This document shows positions 1-10,310 of a stretch of DNA of 64,000 bases, one piece after another (the first letter of the stretch is position 1; the number at the start of each line of letters is the position of its first letter). The stretch comes from Takakia lepidozioides (taxonomy: Eukaryota; Streptophyta; Takakiopsida; Takakiales; Takakiaceae). A program made the position numbers and the translations under genes. The DNA lies in assembly GCA_030704615.1 (NCBI GenBank), contig CM060731.1, positions 14,694,001-14,758,000 of the forward strand, in the 5' to 3' direction. The notes beneath the pieces are model-generated. The model was not told where the DNA came from. It saw nothing but the letters and a program-made list of their open reading frames with translations, and searched no databases.

Positions 1-633
1 TCTGATGAAAACTCATCCAAGGAACTTGTCACTGTTGGCCCCAATGGTACAGAAGTGCACCTAAAGCTTGAGAAAATGGTGGAACCAGGTGATGCTGCAG
101 ACCGGTTGGCAGCAACTGGTTTTCACCCGCACCATGACCCAACAGTTTTGGATGCACAAAACTGGGATCATGACACAATGGGTAGTGAGGGGATCCACGA
201 GTGTAGCGATGCAATTACCCCAGACAGTCACTTAGATAGTGTCTCTGAATCTCCAAATGCAGGGCAAACAATGAAAAGCAAGGCTAAAGGTTTTCTCAAG
301 CAAGCTGGAAAAGCTGCACATGCTATGGGGCATACCCTCAGCAGCCGACTAAAACCCAGAAAACTTGCAGATCATCGTGAAGATGGCATTGAATCTGATG
401 AGTTGACCCAGAGCTCCGGAGAGCTGGATGAAGGGGGTCAACTTGCTGGCACTCGACCAATCATTTCTACTGAAAACCCTACTGAGTGTGGTATAAAGTC
501 CAGTGAACAAGGGCCTCCAGAGAGTGGAGCTCATGACACATCTCCTATTTTGAGTGGGTTAGGTGGTGCACCCCCTGGAAGACATCCACCTGACCCACCA
601 GTACACCCGAGTGGAGATATATCAACTAGATAA
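1..633 (+). CDS. 3' part of a host gene, C-terminal low-complexity tail (partial at left edge)
   Basis: The frame is open from base 1 to the stop at 631-633, so the start lies outside the window. About 210 residues are visible. They are hydrophilic, rich in Ser/Asp/Glu/Pro, with one basic stretch around bases 271-360 (KSKAKGFLKQAGKAAHAMG followed by SSRLKPRK) that could form an amphipathic helix. No catalytic motif is visible. A basic Lys/Ala helix in a disordered tail is reminiscent of the C-termini of plant C2-domain membrane-tethering proteins, but this is a guess and the upstream domain is not in the window. The sequence after the stop looks like a 3' untranslated region. The gene converges on LCB1, which ends at 3155 on the other strand. 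Confidence 0.5.
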   Translation, partial: SDENSSKELVTVGPNGTEVHLKLEKMVEPGDAADRLAATGFHPHHDPTVLDAQNWDHDTMGSEGIHECSDAITPDSHLDSVSESPNAGQTMKSKAKGFLKQAGKAAHAMGHTLSSRLKPRKLADHREDGIESDELTQSSGELDEGGQLAGTRPIISTENPTECGIKSSEQGPPESGAHDTSPILSGLGGAPPGRHPPDPPVHPSGDISTR

Positions 634-1173
634 TATAACACACGCGGATGCCTCGTTTTCAAGTCTCCCACAACCAGAAGCTGTGAAGCTCAGCTCCATT
701 ATTCTGGAGCGAGAACTAAGGTGTGATGCCAGTGCTCTCACTCACCAATTTCTCAACCTGTTGACAGAGGGAATGATAGACATTCTTCTACATTTGGATT
801 CTGAGTTGCAGTGCAGAAACAGACATCTGCTTAGCTCTCTATTCAACACAACTAGATCCTGTCATTCACCTTCTGGACTACAATGAAAAACGGAAGGCAG
901 TGTAACACAATCCCATGGGGATGACGGCCTTGCCTTAGTCCTGGTTGAATTTCATTTAGTATTTCACCCTCTAATGTCTTTGGGTTAGACAGAGGTTCGT
1001 GATACTAGAATTCCAGAGTGAGGACAGACGACAGTTCTTAAGAGCTATAGCCGACAATAGCAACTCACAGTGTGTTTCCTATGAAGGGCCTTGACCCCTT
1101 ATCTGCATGATGATGCTGGTTATTTGCAGGCCCATCATTCCTAATAGACAGCAGGAAACGGTAGTATTTAGTT
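634..1173. other. No gene seen; probable 3' UTR and intergenic sequence
   Basis: Several stops interrupt every frame. Short open frames here, including the one at 563-886, overlap the end of the upstream coding region out of frame and show no domain. The stretch runs up to the target-site duplication of the hAT element. Confidence 0.4.
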
Positions 1174-1703
1174 GTTCAAACCAGTGTTGGACTGGTATCA
1201 AGTTTTTTACATACGAGACTGGTCCTGGTACCAGGCGTATACAAAACTTTCATACCAGTCTGGTCTGTATAATGGTGGATGTATTTTTTTCCAGATACTG
1301 GTATGAATATGAGTATCATGACCACAATACCAGCTGGTATGAGTGGTATGAGATATCAACTCTGGTATCATTCCAAAGCCATCTTGAGTTACAAATTTAT
1401 CAAGTGGCAAGTATCAAGTGAAAACAAATAAAATATACATAAGAAGTAAATATACATAAGTACAAATATATAGGCATATGTACACATAAATTAATTCAGT
1501 ATACATACCAGAGTAAATGAGGAAGACGATGGGGGTGTACGGGTATTGTGGCTGGTATGAAAGAACTGATACCAGCCTGGTCCGGTATCTGACCAAGTAT
1601 TCTCCCAAATGATACCAGACTGGTCTGGTATCTAATACCAGTGCATATACCAGTATTATGTACCAGTCCTTCACCTATATACCAGTCCAACACTGGTTCA
1701 AAC
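1174..1703. mobile_element. Complete non-autonomous hAT element (MITE) with 8-bp target duplication
   Basis: The element spans 1182-1695 (514 bp). Its ends are perfect inverted repeats, CAGTGTTGGACTGGTAT at 1182-1198 and the reverse complement at 1679-1695. It is flanked on both sides by the identical octamer GTTCAAAC (1174-1181 and 1696-1703), the target-duplication length expected for hAT transposons. CAGTGTTGG-type termini are also typical of the superfamily. The interior is unusually dense in TACCAG/CTGGTA motifs in both orientations, which look like subterminal transposase-binding repeats. There is no transposase, so mobility must come from another element. The exact octamer and perfect termini suggest a fairly recent insertion. 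Confidence 0.9.
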
Positions 1704-2704
1704 CTTAGAATATCAGGTTAACATTTCCATTTGTAAGACATTGGAACAGTAAAGAAGGGTGAGAAATGGTGGGCTTGTGAATCAGTGTCTGTCCAGTGTT
1801 TATGAGATGGATGTATGACTCAGGAATTTTTGTACTTGTCCATTTCACCACTTATGTCTAATCCTACTCATCTACAACAGGTGAACAACATCGGCTCTTC
1901 AATTGTTAGAATGTTTTTTGTTACCCAAAGTTTTTCATTAGTTGTGGAGACATGTCTATCACTTGCCGGACCTGCCAAACCTCACAAAGAAGCCTTGATT
2001 GGTTGTCTGACTATGCTGAGATAAATGAAGCTCAACCCTAAAGGCATACAGCCTTTGTTTTTTTTGTTTTTTTTTCCAACCTTGACTGCACAAATATCTG
2101 TGGTCCTGGCAAACGTTTTTGAAGTATCATTCAGACCTATAAATTTGACAAAATATCATGGCATGTAGCATGTAGCTGTAGGAATTAGAATCTTCTGCAC
2201 ATGAAAAGTTTCTGCAACCTCTGCAGAGTAGGGCAACTCTACTCCAACTTCCCCAATGGCTTAGTCACTTCAGTCGAGATATGCCTGATGATGCTGCAGT
2301 TTTCCAATTTTTTGGACAAAATTCTGGTAATAACCTCTCGTGGTGGTCAAAAGCGACCCAGTCCAGCAGTTCAACTTCTGCACTTTGAAGACATTGAGTG
2401 TGATTGTTTGGAAATCCCGCCACCAGTGCCCAAGATTTGGGCACCGGGCAGGGCATATCTAGGGCGACTCTGAAGCCTGGGACAGGTGTTGTTGGAAAGT
2501 CCTCACTGAGGGCTACATTTTTACTTTTTACAGAAGGTCAGTTGGACCAGAATCCAGAAAGTTATGCAGGGTTAAAAAAATGGAAAGAGACTTTCTTTTG
2601 TCCCTGGGGACCCCCCATGTAGGAAAACAAGAAACCACATCACACACACAAAATGTCGCCCAAAGACAAAACCACCTCATGGAGGTAGGCTGCCAACACA
2701 GAGA
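1704..2704. other. No gene seen
   Basis: Only short open frames without recognisable domains occur here. The stretch lies between the hAT element and the LINE fragment next to the 3' end of LCB1 and may hold untranslated sequence of either flanking gene. A T-rich tract lies near 2056-2075. Confidence 0.4.
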
Positions 2705-3110
2705 GATAGAATGTACCCATCAGATATTTGCTGTAGCCTTGTGGCCATTGACGCCGCGCCCAGTTTGAGCGATACAGAAAGGGACAGAAACTATCTTTGT
2801 CAGGAGCTGACGCCGGTAGTATAACTTCACTTGAAACATGCAATTGATCAGTGATATCCTCTAGAAATCCCTTCACACAAACATCAAGCTGCTGTGTGTA
2901 ATTTGCCCAATAACTAGACCCCAAAAGGGCCTGGGCTTTTGGCTCAGCCACGAGATTTTTAAAGTTGGTTAACAGAGGTACAGGAACAAATCCCTTGATG
3001 GAATTGACGAGGGTGTCTCTCTGGTGAGAGTTAATCAGAAAGCGGGTATTGTGTTCAGGTTGTCCACACGACGGGCATTTACAATCAGAGAGATCCAGAG
3101 AGGCAGAGAG
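2705..3110 (-). mobile_element. LINE 3'-end fragment immediately downstream of LCB1
   Basis: Read on the minus strand, this stretch carries the end of a LINE ORF2 zinc-finger region followed by a 3' untranslated segment. It matches, piece by piece, the copies at 4875-5535 and 6290-6615 (shared blocks near GGGCCTGGGCTTTTGGCTCA and the TTGTGGCCATTGAC block near 2740). It starts about 45 bp past the LCB1 stop, so it either sits in the 3' untranslated region or forms the transcript's downstream flank. It is 5'-truncated and non-coding. Confidence 0.7.
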
Positions 3111-3154
3111 AGAGGGCTTTCAACATGTGGGGACTGCACCAGAATTTATTTCTT

Positions 3155-6100
3155 TCAAACCTTAAGTTTGATAATTTCATGATCTGAGAGAACAGAACGT
3201 ACAACTTTGCTCAATACGGAGGCGACTAAGTCAAGCTCAGCTTCTGTGTGACCAGCTGACACAGTAATGCGGATGCCTGCCCGCAGCTTGCACTTGTCTA
3301 ATATTGACCGCCTGATTACACTCAATAGAACTCCCTCCTCCAGCATCTGTTCCCCAAAATTCCAATGTCAGGAGTGCTGACAGACTTCCTTCCCCTATGA
3401 TGCCACTGACAGATCTTTACAGAACACTCAGTACCCTGCAATCAGATAGTCATAGCTGTTGAACTTCTGGGCAGTTTCATACCATGGTGGGTGAAAGTCC
3501 CACCATGGCTACACGGTAGTATTGCCTGAAGATTATGGCCCTAAGACTACCTAGTAGCAAGTGACAAGGAATGCAGTCAATGACCTCATCATGGAAGAAA
3601 AGCTTGCACACCTAACTTAGCAGATTTATCTTAAGTGAGTATCTGCAAAACCATTTACGGCAACCTGCATGTGCATAATAAGTGCATTTGAGTTTGAGAA
3701 ACATTGATAGAGGGAGAAAGCATACAGTATCAACAATTTGCTGAAGGGTCACTGAATCTTCTCCAAAGGAAGCTGAGTGTTGCAAATGCAGAAATATAAG
3801 GGGGGATAGCGCATGGCCTCCCACCGCCACTCCTGGAATTGTTGCAAGACCTGGCCCAGAGTGACCCGTAAAAAGGTAAACAAAATGCTGATCTTCGTAT
3901 CACAGAATGGGCATGATTGTGTGCCCAAACGATCCAACCCCCCACTACTAATAAGTCCATTTGCTTATACAGTACTGCCCTTCAGCTCTCCAAGCACCAT
4001 TGGAATCCTGTTAGAATATTTGGAATTATGATCTTGGAATTGAGTAATTGGTTGGAGGAATTTTTTAGGGAACATGATGGATTGGCATGAATTGGAGATT
4101 TGATGTGGATTGGAGAATTAATTGATGATGGATAAGCATCGGACAGTAATCACATTTTGGAAGGGTGAAGGAATTTCTGAAAAGGAACGCTGATTTGGAT
4201 GGAAATGGATGAATGAATAACTCTGGAAAGGGAAGAGATGGATGATGTTTGATTGGAATATGGGAGGAATAATGAAAATCTTGTGGTGGAAATTTGGGAT
4301 GGATTGGAGATTGATGGAATAAATGGAATGTTGATGGATTGGATTTTTGGATGGATTGATGGATGGATTTGGATGGATGGAATTGTGGATGGATTTGGAT
4401 TGATGGAGCCATGGAGGAAATTGGATGGAAACTGGTTATAATGGATAAAGGATTGTGGTGGAGAATATTGTTGGGATTTGATATTCTGGATGGATGGATT
4501 TGATGGTGAAGTTTTGTTTTGGATTTGATGGAGGATGGGAATTAAGATGGGACATGGATTGGAATTTGGGATCAGGGGTATTTGGATTGGATTTCAAAGG
4601 ATATGGAAACCCAGAGTCTTGGGATGTGCCATTTCAAGTCCAGGCCATTCCCACACCTTAACATATTCATGTTCAGATTAATTTTGTGAAGTAATGGAAG
4701 TGTGACGAGAGAGCATCACCTCCAACAATCTTAAGAAAAACCAAAAGAAAGATCCTCTCTTGAAAGAGCAGAGACCGGCAGAGATGGTGGTCTATGGATG
4801 AATTCCTTGCCATAGCCTTGTGACCACAGATCCTGTGCCAGGTTTAGATAATCTAGAAACGGAGGGTGGGAGCGTAGAGATTGTACTCATAAGACGTTGT
4901 TTGCCGTAGCCTGTGGCCATTGACCCACGCCCAGTTTGGCCGGGGAACAAAAGGGACAGAAACGACCTGTTCAGGGGCTGACGTTGGTAGTGTGACTTAC
5001 CATCGATATAGAATTAATCCGTGGTTTTCCAGATATCCTCTAGAATCCCTTCACACAAGCATCATCTGCTGTGTGTGTGATTCGCCCACAAACCTAGGGC
5101 CTCAGGAGGGCCTGGGCTTTTGGCTCAGCCTCGAGATTTCAAAGTTGTTAAACAGGGGTACAGGCACAATTCCCTTGATAGAATTGAAGAGAGCGTCTCT
5201 TTGGTGAGAGAACCCCGGACAGTGTATCAGAAAGTGAATACTGTCTTCAGATTGCCCACACAGCGGGCAATTGCACTCTCCCATTCCTCTCTGCTTCTGT
5301 TTGCTGTTCAAAGGTAGGCTTCCTGCCCTGAGTTTAAATTTCAGTCTAGTGCCGAGAGTGGGTAGTCCCTTGAGGTCATCCAAGATGTCCTCCCCCATGT
5401 CACTGACTGGAAACAAGTTCAGGGAAGTTTTCTGCCTAACTTCATTTTCATCGGACAATCTCATGGCAACAGACATGGCTGAGGACACTACAGCCTCTAA
5501 GTCAGATTTATCCAGCAGGGTCAAGACTTGCGGATCCAGGTCCAGGTCCTTGGGAGCGTAGAGAAACTGATGGAGTGAGAGAAATAGCCAAAAAGAAAAG
5601 AAATGTATTGCGTATAGATCCCACCAGACAAAGTGATCTAAGTGACAGGGAAGTTACCATATGGATATACAAAAGGACACCTACTTGCGCGAAAAATGGC
5701 GACATTTCGTTGGAGTCTGGTTAGCAGCTGAGGGTTGTCCTCTAACAGCTCCACAGCAGCAATAGATGCACTCGCTAAGAATGGTGGTAATGCTGCTGAA
5801 TAACAGTACCCTGCTCCACTGAGACGCTGCACAAGTATTGGACTCTGTCAGTAGAGCTCTGGTGGCGAGAGAAGGAACTTCATAATGTCCACACAGAGAG
5901 AGAATGTACACATAAGACGTTGTTTGCCGTAGCCTTGTGGCCATTGACCCCGTGCTCAGTTTGAGCGGAACACAGAGAGAGAGAGAATGTACTCATAAGA
6001 CGTTGTTTGCCGTAGCCTTGTGGCCATTGACCCCGCACCCAGTTTAAGTGGAACACAAAGGGACAGAGAGAGAGAGAATGTACTCATAAGACGTTGTTTG

Positions 6101-6158
6101 CCGTAGCCTTATGGCCATTGACCGCGCGCCCAGTTTGAGCGGAACCGCCCAGTTTGAG

Positions 6159-6198
<40 letters not shown>

Positions 6199-8853
6199 TA
6201 CTTATATCACATTGTTTGCCATAGCCTTGTGGCCATAGACCCTGCACCCAGTTTGTGCGGAACAAGAGGGAACAGACTCTACCTTTGTGAGGGGCTCACT
6301 CCAATAGTGGGACTTACCTTGGTATAAACAATTAGCGAGCTTTCCAAATTTTCTCCAGAAAGCCCTTCACACAAGCATCAATCTGCTGCGTGTGAGCTGC
6401 CCAGCAATATTTACCCCAACAGGGCCCAGGGCTTTAGGCTGAGCTTTTGAGATATTGAAAGTTGGTGAACAGAAGTGCAGGAACCATGTTTTTTAAGTTC
6501 CTCATGAGGGTCACTCTCTGGTGAGAATACCCGGAGAGTATATCAGAAAATGGATGTTGTCTTCAGGCTGCCCACACATCGGCCACTTACAATCTCCTTT
6601 TCCTCTCTGCATCTGTTTATTGTTGTTTGCCAAAAGTTAGACCCAACAGGGTCAGGGCTTTAGTCTCAGCCTCGATAAAAGTTGGTGAACAGAGGTGCCT
6701 GGACTTGACTGTCTTGAGAAATGAAATGAAATGGTGCTTTATAACGTCCGCGGAAAGCTCAAAGAGCTTATGGGACACAATGGAATAGATGGAAAAGAGA
6801 GAGAAAGATGTGGGCCTTGTGTCGATAGGACCCAGAGATTAATTTGGACTGAGCAGGAAAGGGGTTGGCAGAGCCCCCACAGAGCATAGACAAGAGGTCC
6901 CATACCATTGCTGAAGGCTCTTGCTGTGGTAATCACTTGACCCAGAATTTAGACCAAGGCGACTTTCCTGCCATAGTGAAAGGAGGAGCGGTGCAGTCTT
7001 TTCTTTAAAGCTTGCAACGACGGCATTCTGCTCGGAAGGAAAGCCTGCACTGCATCAATCTGAGTGAGTGAGAGTGATGCTGGTACATACCTGATGATCC
7101 ACAACTTGAGCGCTGCCGGTACAGAAGCCACCAACTGATGCAAGAGAATGGCCCATGGCTGCTGTGATTATGTCCACCTTCTCAACCTGTGCGCTCCCAT
7201 CCGTCATGAAGTTTACCATTACATTCCTAACCAGACTTGTTCATAGCAAACTTCTACCCTGCCCAGAGTCATAAACAACGGAAGTCCTCAACCCTTGAAC
7301 AATCAACATTAGGATGTGGGTCCAGAACATACTGGAATATTGAAGTGCTCAGAAAGGCCACGCCCAGTCTTGCCAAGCACGCCAATTGAGTTGCTTTCAT
7401 CCACCAGGACTCTGAAGCGGTACTTCTCCTTCAATCGAACAATTTCATCCAGGGGTGCCATATCACCTGAATTCTGTCCAAAAACACCCACTGTCTTGGG
7501 CTGCTAGTGAAACCCACCGGACCTCCCACAAAACATTTACATCATGCTTCACCACGAGCTTTCCTTCAATAATGAGACATCAGTGTTTCTGTGCTTATGG
7601 AACACACTCCTCAAGACGCAAGAAATAGGAACAATCAATGTTTCTACAAGAAGGAAAAAGGTAGACACACCTGGTAGATAGCTTCCACCACAATGAAGCG
7701 GCGGTTAAGTGCCTTTTTCTTGCGCTGGTCCTCCTGCCTCACCTCCTCCAAAAATTCCTCCAGGGATGCCATATCATTGTGTTTAAATAACCGCACCGTA
7801 CTCCGTGACAAAAACAGGCCATTCTGTATGCCCCAACTCACACCTTCATCCCTGCAATTTGACCTTTCCACACATAAGCAAAGGGACCCAAATAGATACT
7901 GATAGAGGTCCAGACCAAAGACGTGTGTCACAAGAGAGAGAAGTGGAGGAGCATGATATCGACACAGACAAGCACAAAGGACAAAATCTGGACTTCAGAA
8001 TGAAGGAGAAGATCGGAGAGGACAGAGGTGCGCACGCAAGAATAAGATCGCCTCGCTTGCAGAAGGCAGGAATCACACTGGACACAGTAGCCAACCCATA
8101 TGAATACAAAATGGCATCTGGTGTTCCCATAAATTGCGCCATCTTGGCTTCGAAGTCCATGTGCAAATCTGCTCCCCCGGGAAACCTTTTGCTTTCAGAA
8201 AGAGAAAGATATTTGTGCAGGTAGAGTGCTGTGCATCTCTAATACGAGCACCTTTCTCTCTCTCACTGTCTCTCTGGCTCTCTTGCATGTGGTAAAGTTC
8301 CTTCTATTCTTGTTTTCTTCCCTCTCTGCCTGGGCCCCGTGGTTACTGTAGAAGGTGTTGTTTGGTGAGATGGGCCTGTTGTTTCATTGGCCTCATTTGG
8401 CAAGTAAAGTGAGTTTCTTTCCTTCCCCACTCAAAAAATACTCAAATAGAAGCACCTTACCGACGGTACCATAGAATCCACGGGGGCCACATGCCCCAAC
8501 TCCATATTTTTCTAGAGCAGCATTGCACGTTTCCTGCAGCAGTGATCCAAAAACTATCAGTCACAAGTGAGTAAATCTGCTGTGGGTTGGTTCAGGTGGC
8601 TGGGGGCAGAATATTAGAAGATTAGGAGTTACCAGCTACCTCTATTGGAAGAACCATAAGCACCGACAAGCACTGGCCATTTATCTTGAAGCTTTGAGAT
8701 GAAACGCCACAAGACACAACCTATTAGAAATTTACCCACCTTAATTTTGATGTTCCCAAGTAAGCCCAAGTAATTTGCTGAAGACAAATTAATAATATCC
8801 ATGCCTTTGATCACTGTGTGCGGGCCTGCTGCACTGCATTGTGGCACAGAAGC
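3155..8853 (-). CDS. LCB1: Serine palmitoyltransferase subunit 1 (LCB1), nine 3' exons, N-terminus not found
   Basis: This is the non-catalytic partner of the ER-membrane serine palmitoyltransferase, which condenses serine with palmitoyl-CoA in the first step of sphingolipid synthesis. Exons by coding order: 8740-8853 ([20 protein letters not shown]), 8461-8533 ([16 protein letters not shown]), 8036-8168 (LGTP-like [14 protein letters not shown]), 7671-7851 ([17 protein letters not shown]), 7333-7473 ([20 protein letters not shown]), 7091-7186 ([18 protein letters not shown]), 5685-5826 ([19 protein letters not shown]), 3726-3850 ([11 protein letters not shown]) and 3155-3346 ([20 protein letters not shown]). 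Most junctions fit GT-AG and the reading phases I checked join correctly, giving about 398 residues against roughly 480 for the family. The missing 80-90 residues should hold the N-terminal membrane segment. The segment replacing the LCB2 pyridoxal-lysine motif is GHSLAS, as expected for LCB1. Introns contain LINE fragments. Confidence 0.9.
4025..4600. repeat. Degenerate GGAT/TTGGATGGA-rich simple repeat in an LCB1 intron
   Basis: The plus strand carries long runs of imperfect GGAT, GGATGGATT and TTGGATGGAA units, densest at 4300-4420, with almost no C. It lies inside the intron between the LCB1 exons at 3726-3850 and 5685-5826. Open frames across it, such as 4065-4412 on the minus strand (Pro/His/Ser-rich), are artefacts of the repeat. 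Confidence 0.75.
4875..5535 (-). mobile_element. LINE 3' fragment with reverse-transcriptase C-terminal zinc finger
   Basis: The minus-strand frame 5524-5102 (140 codons) encodes the C-terminal region of a LINE ORF2. It contains [19 protein letters not shown], the Cys-Cys-His-Cys pattern of the zinc-binding region found after the reverse transcriptase in plant LINEs. The stop is near 5102 and is followed on the same strand by the family's 3' untranslated segment down to about 4875. The copy is 5'-truncated, with no reverse transcriptase or endonuclease, and is nested in an LCB1 intron in the same orientation as the gene. Confidence 0.8.
5888..6290 (-). repeat. Tandem array of four LINE 3'-end units with (GA)n spacers
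   Basis: A unit of about 75-80 bp recurs at roughly 5896-5970, 5983-6060, 6077-6150 and 6195-6270. Each has a CATAAGACGTTGTTTGCC-like start, the GCCTTGTGGCCATTGACC core and a CAGTTTGAGCGGAAC-like end. Units are separated by GA-rich spacers; the longest, (GA)n at about 6164-6194, is nearly pure. The same unit forms the 3' end of the LINE copies at 2705 and 4875, so this is a multimer of that terminus. It is intronic in LCB1. Confidence 0.8.
6290..6725 (-). mobile_element. Two further LINE 3' fragments, back to back
   Basis: The block at 6290-6615 repeats the C-terminal zinc-finger/3' untranslated portion seen at 5040-5290, with more substitutions. A shorter second fragment, about 6635-6720, repeats the GTTGGTGAACAGAGGTGC segment and is truncated differently. 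Neither has an intact frame. Both lie in the LCB1 intron between exons 5685-5826 and 7091-7186. Confidence 0.65.
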
Positions 8854-9553
8854 CTGCTACATTGTCAAATTACTAGCAAAACAACTGACCAGAAATATGG
8901 CTTCAACTCTGCATACAAACCGCAGTCAGTTGTCCTTCATGGCTAGCAAACTCAAGAAACAAAGCCATGCTGATAAGAGTTAGTGTTGTTTTTCGTATCT
9001 TATTGGGGAATTCTATTTACTGCCTCCATTATTACTTGGGCAAGTTTCCATCCACATATAGTGCAGCTGAGCAGTTCTGCTTCTGGATTCTTCCGGTAGA
9101 AACACACAATCCTCTCATTTCCAATTTGGCAAAGCAATGCCCCTGTCTGCAAGTGGCCAGGCCATATTGCACAACTTCCAACATACTCCAATTGGACCCA
9201 CAACAACCTGCAATGTGGCCAAAGTGCCCTTCCCAAGCTATCTCTTACAACCTCCGAAAACAGCAGGCTGCTACTCTTCAGCTGCAAATACCCACCTTTC
9301 AAGAACAGGGGTCGCAGTTTCCATCTCTTGTGTGATGGGTGGGTGCAGTGGCTCGGGGCTCCATTCATCACAGAGTTGGTCTATTTCCTGCTCCCACCCC
9401 CATGTCCTCCTTCAGCACTTTCAACTCACAGTTGTGGCAATCAACCTTCCTCATACATTCAAGCTTTGTCCACACACAAGCAGTGTCTGCAAAGGATTCA
9501 CTTTCGTTTTCAACCAAAATCAAGGAAGCGGGTTTGCCTGGGTGGCAACGCTG

Positions 9554-10069
9554 TCAAATAGCCAGATTTTGGTGGAGGGGTGGCGCAGATGCATCTGTTT
9601 GCATTTGGCCTGAAGGCGGATGGAGGCAGCCTTGCCCTTTGTCAATCTGTCCACGGCAGTCAATGAAACTGGAATTTGGGAGAGTGGATAACCAGACCCA
9701 GGTATTGGTATGATTTGACAATCTCAATCTCTGTTGGTTGAAGAAGAATCTGCGGTCCGCCTGGCCATTAAAACCCATGATCTTAGTTTTGCTAAGATTG
9801 ACCTGCAACCCATAGTCTTTGGAGAACTCGTCCAAGAGGCGAAGATGGCATTGTAGGAGGACAGGAGATTGTGCAAAGAGGGCAACATCATCAGCATAGA
9901 GGAGTGCTGATTGCGTTGGTCCCACAACCAACGGCACCCCAACTCCATGGTTTTTTGAGATGTAACCCTCCAAAGCGTCAATGTAGATCCCAAAAAGGGG
10001 AAGAAACAAAGAAGGAAAGAGTGAAAAGCTGAGACAGATCACGTAGCTGGATGTAAACGTACCCACCAC
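9554..10069 (-). pseudogene. LINE reverse transcriptase fragment (YADD motif)
   Basis: The minus-strand frame encodes a reverse-transcriptase palm segment with LLYADDVALFAQS, the catalytic Y-x-D-D motif, followed by FSKDYGLQVNLSKTKIMGF, a conserved LINE block. Upstream residues IYIDALEGYI also fit a LINE. After the palm the frame shifts: continuation in another frame resembles the thumb/connection, and further decayed LINE sequence may run on to about 9000. It lies on the strand of LCB1, upstream of its first identified exon, and may occupy an intron that separates the missing N-terminal exon. Confidence 0.8.
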
Positions 10070-10212
10070 GGTAGGAGATCTCAGACCGCAGTATACAAAC
10101 TGGGTTACCTAAAAGTGGCATCCGTTGCTCATATACAGCTGATGGCAATCCACTTACAGGGAATTGAGCGCTGACTCAAGCAGCAACATCATATTTACAA
10201 AGTATGGGGTTG

Positions 10213-10310
10213 ATTCCAGCAGCACTGGACCCCGCACTCAGTTTGAGTGGAACACAAAGGGACAGAAACTACCTTTATCAGGGGCTGACACCGGTAGTAT
10301 GACTTACCAA
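10213..10310 (-). mobile_element. Solo LINE 3'-terminal fragment
   Basis: About 98 bp match the 3' untranslated block of the LINE family above, with CAGTTTGAGTGGAACACAAA and the GGGACAGAAACTACCTTTAT segment. No coding part remains. Confidence 0.6.

Noticed and set aside
1107-1674. Frames on both strands across the hAT MITE (Tyr/Trp-rich)
   Set aside because: They translate the TACCAG/CTGGTA repeats of a non-coding element.
4065-4412. 115-codon His/Pro/Ser-rich minus-strand frame
   Set aside because: Artefact of the C-poor GGAT repeat in an LCB1 intron.
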